DNA of 64,000 nt from Parabacteroides sp900760525. GTDB lineage: Bacteria; Bacteroidota; Bacteroidia; Bacteroidales; Tannerellaceae. Shown in pieces: positions 1 to 12,945 of this stretch (position 1 is the stretch's first letter; each line of letters begins with the position of its first letter). The position numbers and the translations under genes are program-made. The stretch is taken from the NCBI RefSeq assembly GCF_049860805.1, contig NZ_CP187555.1, forward strand, positions 62,001 to 126,000, written 5' to 3'. The notes below the pieces were generated by a model, which had not been told where the DNA came from, did not search any database, and was given only the letters and a program-made list of their open reading frames with translations.

Positions 1-369
1 TAACCGTTTTGCCATGCGCATGGAAACTGGTCGTTTACCTGTCATGATTTGACTGAAAGTTGATTCTTTCACCTCCAAAAATTCGGCTGCTTGGCGTTGT
101 TTTAATGAACGTTTTTTTAGCTCTATTTCTATTGATGTTATAAGAGGCGATTTAAATTTCAATGATTTAGCCTTATAGTTCAGAGCCTCATAATCTGCAC
201 ACATACTACCTATACGTTCGATCTCATGCGTATATTCGTTGTCAGTATCCGGATCACACAATGAGCCATTTGTAGTAGCTTCATGAATAAGAGTATCTAC
301 ATAGGTCATTGCCTCGTCATATAATTCAGGAGTGTCTATACATTTAATATGTTCAAGTTTCTTTTCCAT
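1..369 (-). CDS. HigA-like XRE antitoxin (partial, runs off the window)
   Basis: The minus strand is open from ATG at 369 to the window edge, 123 codons without a stop. The N-terminal half is acidic and helical. The C-terminal half reads as a helix-turn-helix (KKRSLKQRQAAEFLEV, then KESTFSQIMTGKR), typical of XRE-type antitoxins that bind their partner toxin and repress the shared operon. The toxin-like gene lies 11 bp upstream on the same strand, the usual HigB-then-HigA order. Family placement comes from order and the HTH only; the C-terminus is missing. Confidence 0.7.
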   Translation of the reverse strand, partial: MEKKLEHIKCIDTPELYDEAMTYVDTLIHEATTNGSLCDPDTDNEYTHEIERIGSMCADYEALNYKAKSLKFKSPLITSIEIELKKRSLKQRQAAEFLEVKESTFSQIMTGKRPVSMRMAKRL

Positions 370-380
370 CTCTTTCCTTC

Positions 381-673
381 TTAAATAGTTGAACAATTAA
401 TTCGATCATATTCTTCATGTGTTCCAATAAATTGTATCGTCAAAATACCAGCAACAAAGATAACTACTACTACCATTCTGTAACTGTTGCCTTTTATATT
501 GAACACATACCTGCTATTTCCTACATAGTCGGCAGAGGGAAAATCCTGTTTTAAATCAGCGTGATTTTTCCAAGAAGCATCTTCTACGATATCCACCCAG
601 CGCTGAAGACTTCTTACAGAATCCGCATGTTAACTGAAAATTTATCAATGCGTTCTCTATGCAGTATATTCAT
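381..673 (-). pseudogene. HigB-like mRNA interferase toxin, broken by a one-base frameshift
   Basis: The downstream part (GTG at 596 to stop at 381) carries the family core: WKNHADLKQDFPSADYVG, then YVFNIKGNSYR, then FIGTHEEYD. This is RelE-fold HigB toxin, normally about 95-100 residues. The missing N-terminus is present upstream: ATG at 673 reads MNILHRERIDKFSV. The frame breaks near 630-632, where GTTAACAT would need one more base to continue as HADSVRSLQRWVDIVED into the core. As drawn the toxin cannot be made full length. A 71-residue product from the internal GTG is possible but would lack the first strand and helix. Confidence 0.75.
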
Positions 674-746
674 TTCATTTGTTCTTTACCTACAAAAAAA
701 GAATAAACTTCACAAAATGTAAAGCCTTTGTGTCGAAAAAATCTCT

Positions 747-2558
747 TTATTCTTCTGAAGATTGAGCAATTGTTATCCCCATCTTCTTCATCAGGAAGCA
801 AGCATTCATATTCTGGGCCACACCTTCCCGCAATTGGTAGGAAAAGGTCAGTTCGTTGTCTTGGATGTCGGCCTCGAAGCGGTAGTTCTTGATCTGATTG
901 GGGAATTCCTGTTCCAATTCGCCTAATGCCAGATCATGTGTGGCAATGATACCGCAAGCCTGGTTCGCCACTAATTGCTTCATCAGGGCGAGAGAACCTT
1001 TCTGCTTGTCGATCGAATTGGTCCCTTTCAGGATTTCATCCAGAATGATGAAAAGCTTTTCGCCCTGTTGCAAGCGGTCGATAATCATCTTTAACCGTTT
1101 CAGTTCGGCAAAGAAATAAGATTCGTTGCTCACAAGCGAATCGGAAGTACGCAGGCTGGTCACCATCCGCGCCGGATACAAGGTCAACGACGCTGCACAA
1201 ACCGGAGCACCGATGCAACCGAGCAGATAGTTGACGCCGATTGTGCGCAGGTAAGTGCTTTTTCCCGCCATATTCGCCCCCGTAATGATCAGGAACCAGG
1301 GACTTTTCCGGATGTCGATGTCATTCTTTACGCATACATCCCGGCGTAGCAACGGATGTCCGAGCGCCTTACCTTCCATTTTGAAATACGTGTCTGCTAT
1401 CTCCGGATAAATATATTCCGGGTGATTGAAAGCAAACCCGCTCAGCGAACAGTAAGCATCGAACAAAGCCAATGCCTCGAACCAGTGTTCCGTGTCATCC
1501 CCATGTCTCATCTTCCATTTTTCCAGCTTCATCGCCATGCGGGTATCACGCAAAGTGAAAATATTCAGTATGACGCCGATTGTGCTGAAACGTTGGTTCA
1601 GCGCACCGATATGGGCGGATAGTTTTTTGATGATCGAGGAGGCCGTTTGCCCGTCGCGCGCAAAGCGGTTGCGGATGTCGGTTAACTCGGCGGATTGGAA
1701 ATTTTCACACTCGATACATTTGATCAGGTTGGAATACGTGTGCAAGATCTGTTCCATCTTATCCAATGAATTGTGCACCGTTGTGATCTGCTTTGCATTG
1801 ATGTAAGCGGCAAGGAAAGAAAATCCGAAAAACACGCCGGCTATCGATATCGGGAGCAGGTTCAGGGCGCATCCTATCGCGATCAATACCCAGATGGAAG
1901 GGATCAGGTAGATGAGCAGTTTCCACGTTTTGCTGTCCGTCAGGCTGGGGGCCGTTTTGCCTAATAAAGAGACAAGTTGTTGATCGCCCTTGTTTCCCGG
2001 ATGGAGGACGCCTGTCACATAGAAATGTTGCCGGAGCTGTGTGAACGATTCCAGTTCGCGAATCGCTTCTTGGCGCCTTGCTATCATAGTCTTGTCGGTG
2101 AGCGGCTGCATAAACCAGCCGGCCAGTATCTCTTTTCCCATAAAGGTGACCGTACGGTTGATGGACTGGAAAAGAGAATGGTCTCCAAACAAATCCAGGT
2201 CAAGGCTGAACGAGTGTTCTGCGGAGCTTTTCTCCGGTGCTCCGTCGAACGCGCTGAAATCGTAATCCAATCCGTTCAGTTCGTTTTGGCAAAGTTTTGC
2301 CAGTGCTTCGGCATAGCATTTCTTGGCAAACAGTTTGGTGTGCCAGACCATCAAGGCGATAAACGGGATAATAAACAGGACGGCGATCCCGGCCAGCACT
2401 TTCCAGTCTTCGGATTTGAAAAACCAGATCATGGCGATCAAACCGGCTACTAACAATAAACGGATGCTTCCGAGCAAATGAATTTTTTTCTTCAGACTAT
2501 CGGCTCTGCGGGTGTATGCCGTGACAATATCCTGGTAATAGTTTTTTATCTTTTCCAT
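747..2558 (-). CDS. membrane-anchored MutS-family ATPase
   Basis: 603 residues. Two hydrophobic stretches near residues 28-45 and 52-70 predict a membrane hairpin and two more lie near 215-250. The C-terminal third is a MutS ATPase: Walker A GANMAGKS near 428-435, Walker B IILDEILKGT, and the dimer/signature segment LVSNESYFFAELKRL between them. The N-terminal mismatch-recognition domain of MutS is absent, so this is one of the MutS-related proteins common in Bacteroidetes rather than the repair enzyme; its substrate is unknown. A -7 box (TATCTTTG on the minus strand, 2564-2571) ends only about 6 bp before the ATG, so the transcript may be nearly leaderless. Confidence 0.8.
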   Translation of the reverse strand: MEKIKNYYQDIVTAYTRRADSLKKKIHLLGSIRLLLVAGLIAMIWFFKSEDWKVLAGIAVLFIIPFIALMVWHTKLFAKKCYAEALAKLCQNELNGLDYDFSAFDGAPEKSSAEHSFSLDLDLFGDHSLFQSINRTVTFMGKEILAGWFMQPLTDKTMIARRQEAIRELESFTQLRQHFYVTGVLHPGNKGDQQLVSLLGKTAPSLTDSKTWKLLIYLIPSIWVLIAIGCALNLLPISIAGVFFGFSFLAAYINAKQITTVHNSLDKMEQILHTYSNLIKCIECENFQSAELTDIRNRFARDGQTASSIIKKLSAHIGALNQRFSTIGVILNIFTLRDTRMAMKLEKWKMRHGDDTEHWFEALALFDAYCSLSGFAFNHPEYIYPEIADTYFKMEGKALGHPLLRRDVCVKNDIDIRKSPWFLIITGANMAGKSTYLRTIGVNYLLGCIGAPVCAASLTLYPARMVTSLRTSDSLVSNESYFFAELKRLKMIIDRLQQGEKLFIILDEILKGTNSIDKQKGSLALMKQLVANQACGIIATHDLALGELEQEFPNQIKNYRFEADIQDNELTFSYQLREGVAQNMNACFLMKKMGITIAQSSEE

Positions 2559-2563
2559 GCGTG

Positions 2564-2571
2564 CAAAGATA
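2564..2571 (-). promoter_or_regulatory. -7 promoter box for the MutS-family gene
   Basis: TATCTTTG on the minus strand matches the Bacteroidetes -7 consensus TAnnTTTG. No clear TTTG -33 box is seen. The distance to the ATG at 2558 leaves almost no leader. Confidence 0.45.
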
Positions 2572-2712
2572 GAAAAAATGAACTAACCTTTCGGTAATTG
2601 GTTTTATTTAAAAGAATGATAACGAAATGACCAATATCGGTGCTAAACAGGCGAATTATCATTCTTTGATTCGTATATCTTTGCTGGAATTTTTATCGAC
2701 TCAATAAACTTG

Positions 2713-3573
2713 ATGCATTTTATGAAGAGAATCGTGATGCTCCTGCTTTTGTCAGTGATGGCCTGTACCTTGCCGGCACAGGAAAAGAAGGGAGAAACTA
2801 TCGGAGAAAGAATTGTGGCGAATGCTTATAACGCCGACAGTATCCGGGCTATTTTGGACAAGATGCCGTATTTCACTTTGTTTAAAGACAATTATTTCAT
2901 AGGAGGGACGACTCTCGGGCATAAACCGACTGCTGCCAATTCGGATGTGAAATTCCAGTTGAGTATCGCCCAGAGACTGACAAAAAGTAAATTGCCATTC
3001 GATTCTTATTTATTCATTCAGTACACCCAGAAGGCTTTTTGGAATGTCTTTCAGGAATCGTTGCCTATGAAAGACCTGAATTTTAATCCCGGCATCGGCT
3101 TGGGGCATCTGATCGTCTACCATAATAAATATATAGGTAAAGGATATCTTATGCTCGAACATGAATCGAACGGGAAAGACAGTACCGCTTCCCGAAGCTG
3201 GAATAAAGTCACTTTTGCGGTTGCGATCACCCTTTCGCCGAACTGGGAGGCACAGTTCAAGACCTGGATACCGATTGTGGACGGCAAATACAACAAAGAC
3301 CTGCTGAAGTATAACGGGATCTTTCAGGTGGCGGCCAATTACCGGACCAATAACCGTCGCTTTAATTGCGGTGTGATCCTGACCAAGCGCAAAACCTGGA
3401 CCAGCTTTAACACCCAGGTGGAACTGAGTTACAAGTTCAACAACAATGAGAATCAATATTTCTTCCTCCAATATTATAATGGCTTTGGAGAGAATCTCCT
3501 GGATTATAATAAGTTTAAAAGCATGATAAGGATAGGCTTCGTAATCAAACCCTCCGATTTCAGCCTATATTGA
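2713..3573 (+). CDS. outer-membrane phospholipase A
   Basis: About 286 residues with a signal peptide (MKRIVMLLLLSVMACTLPAQ). It carries the outer-membrane phospholipase A signature: HESNG with catalytic His and Ser, then SRSWNK with the Asn of the triad. The enzyme would be a 12-stranded barrel that hydrolyses phospholipids in the outer leaflet. An upstream TTG in frame is a worse start than ATG at 2713 or ATG at 2722; the latter gives a tidier signal peptide. A TATCTTTG box at 2676-2683 supplies a promoter. It is divergent from the MutS-family gene. Confidence 0.85.
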   Translation: MHFMKRIVMLLLLSVMACTLPAQEKKGETIGERIVANAYNADSIRAILDKMPYFTLFKDNYFIGGTTLGHKPTAANSDVKFQLSIAQRLTKSKLPFDSYLFIQYTQKAFWNVFQESLPMKDLNFNPGIGLGHLIVYHNKYIGKGYLMLEHESNGKDSTASRSWNKVTFAVAITLSPNWEAQFKTWIPIVDGKYNKDLLKYNGIFQVAANYRTNNRRFNCGVILTKRKTWTSFNTQVELSYKFNNNENQYFFLQYYNGFGENLLDYNKFKSMIRIGFVIKPSDFSLY

Positions 3574-3628
3574 CAGGTGCAAATAAACAACCGTTCTTCC
3601 GTATTGTTATGTATATATATGATGTATA

Positions 3629-4657
3629 ATGATGCAAAATAACAAAATAAACGTAAAGGAACAATATTGGAAATACTCTTTGGTTACGATTATCATCGTG
3701 TTGGGAGTAATTCTTTTTGTTGAATTCATTCCTTTTCTGGGAGGTATACTGGGAGCGTGTACTATTTATATATTGGTAAGGAAACAAATGTTGTATCTGA
3801 CAGAAAAGAAACATTGGCGGCGTAGTTTTGTCGCTATAATCCTGTTGTTGGAGACGATTCTCTGTTTCTTGATACCGCTTTCGCTGGCTGTCTGGCTGTT
3901 CATCAATAAGCTGCAAAATTTCAACTTGGACCCGACCCAATTGATGAAGTCGGCGGAGCATATCGCGAACCTGATCGAGCAACGGACCGGATATGACGTG
4001 CTCGACACTTCCAATATCATGTCTGCCGTCTCCATCCTCCCGAAGATAGGGCAGGCGCTGATGGGGGGAATCAGCGGTTTCGCCATCAATGTGGCCGTTT
4101 TGGTGTTGATACTCTATTTTATGCTGATCGGCGGCGCCAAGATGGAGAAATATGTTTATGGCATTCTGCCTTTTAGCGACGAGAATAAGAAGAACGTCCT
4201 GAGCGAAATCAATATGATCGTCACCTCCAATGCGATCGGGATTCCGTTGCTGGCCATCATCCAGGGGTTGATTGCCCTGCTCGGGTATTGGATCTTTAAT
4301 GTGCCGAGTCCTTTCCTTTTCGGTTTTCTGACCTGTTTTGCCACGATCATTCCGGTTGTGGGTACCGCATTGGTATGGTTGCCGCTGGCTCTCTATATGG
4401 CGTTGACCGGTGATTGGGTGAATGCTGCCGGACTGACGGCTTATGCCCTGATTATTATTACGAATGTGGATAACCTGATTCGCTTTATCTTACAGAAGAA
4501 GATGGCGGATACCCATCCGCTTATCACCATATTCGGTGTCATCATCGGTCTGTCTCTGTTCGGTTTTATGGGGATTATCTTCGGGCCGCTCCTGATCTCG
4601 ATCTTTATACTTTGTTTTAATATATTCAAGGAAAAGTATCTGGATAATGCCCGATAA
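3629..4657 (+). CDS. AI-2E family (UPF0118) membrane transporter
   Basis: 342 residues with about seven or eight hydrophobic segments. Two lie at the N-terminus (about 16-50), a loop region is at 85-130, and a dense membrane block runs from 150 to 335 with the family-typical stretches GISGFAINVAVLVLILYFM and GLIALLGYWIFNVPSPFLFG. AI-2E family proteins include autoinducer-2 exporters and Na+/H+ antiporters, so the substrate is not determined. ATG occurs twice in tandem at 3629 and 3632. It follows the phospholipase gene by 55 bp and may be co-transcribed with it. Confidence 0.8.
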   Translation: MMQNNKINVKEQYWKYSLVTIIIVLGVILFVEFIPFLGGILGACTIYILVRKQMLYLTEKKHWRRSFVAIILLLETILCFLIPLSLAVWLFINKLQNFNLDPTQLMKSAEHIANLIEQRTGYDVLDTSNIMSAVSILPKIGQALMGGISGFAINVAVLVLILYFMLIGGAKMEKYVYGILPFSDENKKNVLSEINMIVTSNAIGIPLLAIIQGLIALLGYWIFNVPSPFLFGFLTCFATIIPVVGTALVWLPLALYMALTGDWVNAAGLTAYALIIITNVDNLIRFILQKKMADTHPLITIFGVIIGLSLFGFMGIIFGPLLISIFILCFNIFKEKYLDNAR

Positions 4658-4661
4658 CCAC

Positions 4662-4669
4662 TACCTTTG
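4662..4669 (+). promoter_or_regulatory. -7 promoter box for methionine aminopeptidase
   Basis: TACCTTTG matches TAnnTTTG exactly and lies 21 bp before the map ATG, giving a leader of roughly 15 nt. Confidence 0.5.
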
Positions 4670-4690
4670 TATGGATAAATAAACAAAGCC

Positions 4691-5551
4691 ATGCATAGCA
4701 GAAGAATTAAAAACAATTGGCACGTCATTAAAGGGCAGCCACTAACCGAATTAGACAAAAAAGTACTTTACTTTCAGAATAAAGGCCATCTCGTGCCGTC
4801 CCGCAAATTGATTAAGACAGCAGAGCAGATTGAAGGCATTCGCCGGAGTAGTGTGGTGAATACAGGTGTGCTCGATTTGGTTGCAAACGAGGTTAAGGCC
4901 GGTATGTCTACCGCCGAGATCGATAAGTTGGTATATGATTATACCGTTTCGCACGGAGCTATTCCGGCGCCTCTTAATTATGAAGGATTCCCTAAAAGCG
5001 TCTGTACTTCTATTAATGAAGTGGTCTGCCACGGCATTCCCAGCGAAGATGAGATATTGGAAGAAGGGGATATTATTAATGTAGACGTTTCGACTATCTT
5101 AGACGGATATTACTCGGATGCTTCTCGTATGTTTATCATTGGTGAAACGACTCCTGAAAAAGAAAAGCTGGTGCGGGTGACGAAAGAGTGCCTCGAGATC
5201 GGTATGCAGGCAGCGAAACCGTTCGGTTTTGTCGGTGATATCGGTAATGCCATCCAACGCCATGCGGAGAAGAACGGCTACTCTGTCGTCCGCGATTTGT
5301 GTGGGCATGGTGTCGGACTGGAATTTCATGAAGAGCCGGAGGTTTGCCATTTCGGGCGGAAAGGGACAGGGATGCTTCTGGTCCCGGGTATGGTATTCAC
5401 GATCGAACCGATGATCAACATGGGAACCTGGCAGGTTTTTATCGACGAAGAAGACGGATGGACAGTCGTTACCGAAGACGAACTGCCATCCGCACAATGG
5501 GAACATACGTTCCTGATGACGGAAACTGGGCTTGAAATATTATCCTATTAA
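4691..5551 (+). CDS. map: type I methionine aminopeptidase
   Basis: 286 residues. It removes the initiator methionine from nascent proteins and uses two metal ions. The five metal ligands are visible: Asp in NVDVSTILDGYYSD (two Asp), His in GHGVGLEFHEEP, Glu in FTIEPM and Glu in WEHTFL. The substrate-binding His is in VCHGIP. An extra ~40-residue basic N-terminus (MHSRRIKNNWHVIKG) precedes the catalytic fold, longer than the minimal ~250-residue enzymes. It has its own promoter box. Confidence 0.93.
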   Translation: MHSRRIKNNWHVIKGQPLTELDKKVLYFQNKGHLVPSRKLIKTAEQIEGIRRSSVVNTGVLDLVANEVKAGMSTAEIDKLVYDYTVSHGAIPAPLNYEGFPKSVCTSINEVVCHGIPSEDEILEEGDIINVDVSTILDGYYSDASRMFIIGETTPEKEKLVRVTKECLEIGMQAAKPFGFVGDIGNAIQRHAEKNGYSVVRDLCGHGVGLEFHEEPEVCHFGRKGTGMLLVPGMVFTIEPMINMGTWQVFIDEEDGWTVVTEDELPSAQWEHTFLMTETGLEILSY

Positions 5552-5597
5552 TTATTTGCCGGCAGGAGTACTGTCTCCATGCCTTATGAGTTGGCGG

Positions 5598-5624
5598 AAG
5601 GATGCCCTTTTTCGGCATCCTTTT
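5598..5624 (+). terminator. Rho-independent terminator after map
   Basis: AAGGATGCC and GGCATCC form a stem around a T-rich loop, followed by TTTT. It sits 46 bp after the map stop and before the convergent mscL stop. Confidence 0.75.
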
Positions 5625-5631
5625 AAATTTA

Positions 5632-6054
5632 TTATTTCTTGTCTTTTAGTAAATCACGTATTTCTGTAAGCAACTGTATATCGGCAGGAGGTGGAGCCGG
5701 AGCAGCCGGTGCTTCTTCTTTTTTCTTGTTCAGGGCGTTAATCCCTTTTACTAACATAAAAATAGAAAATGCGATAATGATGAAATCGAAAGTCACCTGC
5801 AAAAAGTTTCCATAGTTGATGGAAACTGCCGGCGAGACAACTTTGTCACCTTCCATTACAGCCTGTTTCAGTACGATCTTCAAATCGGTGAAGTTTACGC
5901 CCCCGATCAGCAAACCGATAGCAGGCATAATAATGTCGCCTACAGCAGATGATACGATCTTACCGAAGGCACCGCCGATAATGATACCCACCGCCATGTC
6001 GATCACATTGCCGCGCATGGCAAATTGTTTGAACTCTTGTAGAATCTTCTTCAT
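5632..6054 (-). CDS. mscL: large-conductance mechanosensitive channel
   Basis: 140 residues, typical length. The N-terminus MKKILQEFKQFAMRGNVIDMAVG followed by IIIGGAFGKIVSS is the S1 helix plus glycine-rich pore helix TM1. TM2 is VTFDFIIIAFSIFMLVKGIN. The C-terminal charged bundle is present after an Ala/Pro-rich linker. The pentamer opens under membrane tension to release osmolytes. A minus-strand TACTTTTG box at 6081-6088 lies 27 bp upstream. Confidence 0.93.
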   Translation of the reverse strand: MKKILQEFKQFAMRGNVIDMAVGIIIGGAFGKIVSSAVGDIIMPAIGLLIGGVNFTDLKIVLKQAVMEGDKVVSPAVSINYGNFLQVTFDFIIIAFSIFMLVKGINALNKKKEEAPAAPAPPPADIQLLTEIRDLLKDKK

Positions 6055-6166
6055 AATTTAGCCTTTTTATATTATAACGACAAAAGTATACGTTTAGTTG
6101 TGGATATCCAAGACAATTCTCTGATTTGTACAATAATCAATCAGATATGGCAGTTAAGGTAAATAG

Positions 6167-6213
6167 AAAAATAACCCCGCCAATTCATAAATAAAATGAC
6201 GGGGTTATTTTTC
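6167..6213 (-). terminator. terminator after the DPS-like ferritin gene
   Basis: An 11-13 bp stem, AATAACCCCG with CGGGGTTATT, is flanked by A and T runs on both sides, so it could work in both directions. It lies 17 bp after the ferritin stop. Confidence 0.75.
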
Positions 6214-6229
6214 TGCAAAGTTCCTAAGT

Positions 6230-6742
6230 TTACTTGCCTAAGAGAGATTGCTTCATTCTTGCAATGTCCTGCAGATAATCCTGCAAGTCTTGTTCGTGTT
6301 CTTCTTCCATAGACAGGATATGCTTGGCGATGTCGCAGGTGGTGAAGTCTTTACCGTCTGTGAATTCGGCGATTTCCTGGTAACGTACGATAGCGCAACG
6401 TTCGGATGCAACATTTTGGTTTAGCAGATTAACTACATCAAAGTCTGTCGGAATACTGTATTTGCATCTGGCAAGATCAGACCATTTTTTCGGGTCTAAT
6501 ACAGGAACACCTTCCAGTTCGATAATGCGGTCTGCCAGCAGTTTGGCATGCCCCAGTTCTTCTTTGGCGTGTTCTTCAAATTCAGCCTGCACGTTTGCTC
6601 GCATAGCTCCTTCTGCTACAAGGGCGCCAATCCAATATTGGTAGTAAGCTAACCATTCTTCGGATAATGCAGCATTCATTTGTACTAACAAGTTGTCTAC
6701 ATCTAATTTGCCCTTAAGGATCTTAACACTTTCTTTTGCCAT
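6230..6742 (-). CDS. DPS-like thioferritin (ferritin-like iron/peroxide protein)
   Basis: 170 residues from ATG at 6742 (MAKESVKILKG); an upstream in-frame ATG at 6772 gives an unlikely extra ten residues. Four-helix ferritin fold with metal ligands visible: EEW in helix A, EEHAKEELGHAK in helix B, ASERC in helix C and MEEEHEQD in helix D. Two cysteines near the site (ARCKY and SERCAI) are what marks the DPS-like or thioferritin group described in Bacteroides and archaea, which oxidise Fe(II) with peroxide and protect DNA from oxidative stress. A minus-strand TACATTTG box at 6796-6803 is the likely promoter. Confidence 0.85.
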   Translation of the reverse strand: MAKESVKILKGKLDVDNLLVQMNAALSEEWLAYYQYWIGALVAEGAMRANVQAEFEEHAKEELGHAKLLADRIIELEGVPVLDPKKWSDLARCKYSIPTDFDVVNLLNQNVASERCAIVRYQEIAEFTDGKDFTTCDIAKHILSMEEEHEQDLQDYLQDIARMKQSLLGK

Positions 6743-6803
6743 GATTGTAAAATTTAGTTTAGTATAGCGCATAAATACATTTTAGGAACAACTGGCAAAT
6801 GTA

Positions 6804-7020
6804 ATTGTTCATGCTTTGTACCAGATATTATTTTTAGATTGTTTCTGTTTTTCGCTTCTTTTTGCAGTCTTTCTTCTTTTGGATAAGGCCCGCTTTCTTC
6901 TTGCTTTTTTATAATAGTCTCCTGGCAAAGTAAAAAAAGAGCACAAAACCTTTCGTGTGTGCGTACCTTTAATAACCAATATCAGTTGTGGAAAAAAGAT
7001 GAAAAAAAGTCTCCAAATTA
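6804..7020. other. gene-free stretch upstream of the rRNA promoters
   Basis: About 220 bp between the ferritin promoter and rRNA promoter P1. It is T/C-rich on the plus strand. A TACCTTTA box at about 6964-6971 could be a weak extra promoter, but no -33 box is seen. No coding feature is supported. Confidence 0.4.
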
Positions 7021-7052
7021 TTTGGATAGTATGTTTAGAAGTTCTACTTTTG
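7021..7052 (+). promoter_or_regulatory. rRNA operon promoter P1
   Basis: TTTG at 7021-7024, 20-bp spacer, TACTTTTG at 7045-7052: a full match to the Bacteroidetes -33/-7 promoter. It would give a leader of about 315 nt before 16S. Confidence 0.75.
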
Positions 7053-7196
7053 CACCCGCATTCGAGAGAGAACGGCAGCAGTCAACATGATGATAGAAGG
7101 TAGCCCGGATAGGGGGATGAGGTTAGCAAAGCTAAGCGACATATTCAACCGACCGGCGGCTTGAAAAAAACTTTCCGAAATTTTTCTTCGAAAAAA

Positions 7197-7227
7197 TTTG
7201 GCAGTTAAAAAAAAGTCCTTACCTTTG
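7197..7227 (+). promoter_or_regulatory. rRNA operon promoter P2
   Basis: TTTG at 7197-7200, 19-bp spacer, TACCTTTG at 7220-7227. This second perfect promoter lies 175 bp downstream of P1, the tandem layout expected for strongly growth-regulated rRNA transcription. Confidence 0.8.
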
Positions 7228-7252
7228 CAGCCGCAATCGAAAGATAGCATAA

Positions 7253-7263
7253 GTTCTTTGAAA
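7253..7263 (+). promoter_or_regulatory. boxA-like antitermination site
   Basis: GTTCTTTGAAA resembles boxA, bound by NusB/S10 to prevent premature termination of rRNA transcripts. A similar ATCTTTGA sits just before 23S near 9342. Confidence 0.45.
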
Positions 7264-7373
7264 GATTTACATATCAACAAGTAGTACAAGAGACGTAGTA
7301 GAAATACTAAACATACCGTCAAGGAACTACAATAAAATAACGAGATTCTGAGCGAAGATATAAAAAACAATTT

Positions 7374-8903
<1,530 letters not shown>

Positions 8904-9058
8904 GGAGCTTGAATCTGGTTAAAGTAGGAGAATGACAAGTATGTAGTTCTCGTGTACTACGGTTGAATATGTATTCATATATGATCTTAAAACTGGACAA
9001 CCAGTAAAGAGAAAGATGAAGCTGAGATGAGAAACTCTCAGGCAACACAACAGTTGAC

Positions 9059-9132
9059 AGTCCTATAGCTCAGTTGGTTAGAGCGCTACACTGATAATGT
9101 AGAGGTCGGCAGTTCAACTCTGCCTGGGACTA
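9059..9132 (+). tRNA. tRNA-Ile (GAT anticodon)
   Basis: 74 nt cloverleaf between 16S and 23S. Acceptor arms AGTCCTA/TGGGACT pair; anticodon loop CTGATAA carries GAT; T arm GGCAGTTCAACTCTGCC. CCA is not encoded. Confidence 0.96.
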
Positions 9133-9140
9133 CTTATGAA

Positions 9141-9175
9141 GTTGAAAGTTAAGAGTTGAAAGTTGAAAGTTAAGA
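9141..9175 (+). repeat. 7-bp-period tandem repeat in the rRNA spacer
   Basis: Five 7-mers in a row: GTTGAAA, GTTAAGA, GTTGAAA, GTTGAAA, GTTAAGA. It lies between the two tRNA genes. A second 7-bp-period run (AATTATT units) occurs at about 9309-9333 before 23S. Confidence 0.8.
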
Positions 9176-9214
9176 AACTGTCCACTTTTCCTTGTCCACT
9201 TTCACCTGTTATAC

Positions 9215-9288
9215 GGGGGATTAGCTCAGCTGGCTAGAGCATCTGCCTTGCACGCAGAGGGTCAACGGTTCGAATCCGTTATTCTCCA
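9215..9288 (+). tRNA. tRNA-Ala (TGC anticodon)
   Basis: 74 nt. Acceptor GGGGGAT/ATTCTCC pairs with two wobble pairs; anticodon loop CTTGCAC carries TGC; D arm GCTCAGCTGGCTAGAGC; T arm AACGGTTCGAATCCGTT. CCA is not encoded. Confidence 0.96.
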
Positions 9289-9467
9289 CATGAGATGAGT
9301 GGTTTTTAATTATTAATTATTAATTATTCATTAAACAAAAGATCTTTGACGTATTGGACAACTTCAAAAAAGTTAAGTAACGAATAAATAAGAGCAAACT
9401 GAAGATATATCAATCCGACGCGCGATGGATAAGTAATTGCAAAATTGCGAATCCGTCAAGTGTCAGT

Positions 9468-12347
<2,880 letters not shown>

Positions 12348-12460
12348 CATGTAAGGGTTGCTATATAGGCAGTATGCTTGAAAAGAACATAAGAGTTACA
12401 AGACAAATCCTTGGGGTTGTCCAGTCAAAAATCTTAATATATAAGAAAAAAAGATATTAA

Positions 12461-12565
<105 letters not shown>

Positions 12566-12574
12566 TTTTAGAGC

Positions 12575-12610
12575 AAGAAAGCCGATCCAGTTTTGGGTCG
12601 GCTTTCTTCG
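12575..12610 (+). terminator. rRNA operon terminator
   Basis: AAGAAAGCCGA-TCC and GG-TCGGCTTTCTT form a 13-bp stem right after 5S, followed by a T-rich stretch. Confidence 0.85.
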
Positions 12611-12705
12611 TTTAAGAAGGTCGGTGGAACAGAAGAACCACCGATTAATATATTTCAGGAGTTAACAATCTTAATTTCGAATATTGAAAAATAAATTGAT
12701 TTTAA

Positions 12706-12737
12706 TTTGTTTATCCCAATTAAATAGTCGTCCTTTG
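12706..12737 (+). promoter_or_regulatory. candidate promoter of the duplicated RNA, copy 1
   Basis: TTTG at 12706-12709, 20-bp spacer, GTCCTTTG at 12730-12737. The TTTG half of the -7 box fits; the TA half does not. Copy 2 keeps the same spacing (17916-17947). Confidence 0.45.
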
Positions 12738-12742
12738 TAACA

Positions 12743-12945
12743 TCATAGAGGGAAGAGAATAAAATTAAAGATCTTCTCCACATTTGACCAAAGTCAGACT
12801 ATGATTTGTAATGATTAAGAGGTGGGTAAGAGCGGGCCTTCAGATTTAAGTGAAGAGAACTTCATTTTAAGTCTGTTAATTTAGTCAAAACGATAACTAT
12901 GAAGTTGGCGGGAGTATAGAAATTTTCTATCTCCCGCTTTTATTA
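12743..12945 (+). ncRNA. candidate ~200-nt structured RNA, copy 1
   Basis: Between the candidate promoter and a strong terminator (GCGGGAG 12908-12914 with CTCCCGC 12931-12937, the arms extended by TATAGAAA/TTTCTAT, then a T-rich tail) the sequence folds by eye. ATCATAG near 12741 can pair with CTATGAT near 12799 or with CTATGA near 12896. TGAC-CAAA-GTCA is a small hairpin. CAGATTTAAGTGAAG pairs with CTTCATTTTAAGTCTG. No Shine-Dalgarno plus ORF is seen. It could be a 6S-like or other regulatory RNA; identity is unknown to me. Confidence 0.45.
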
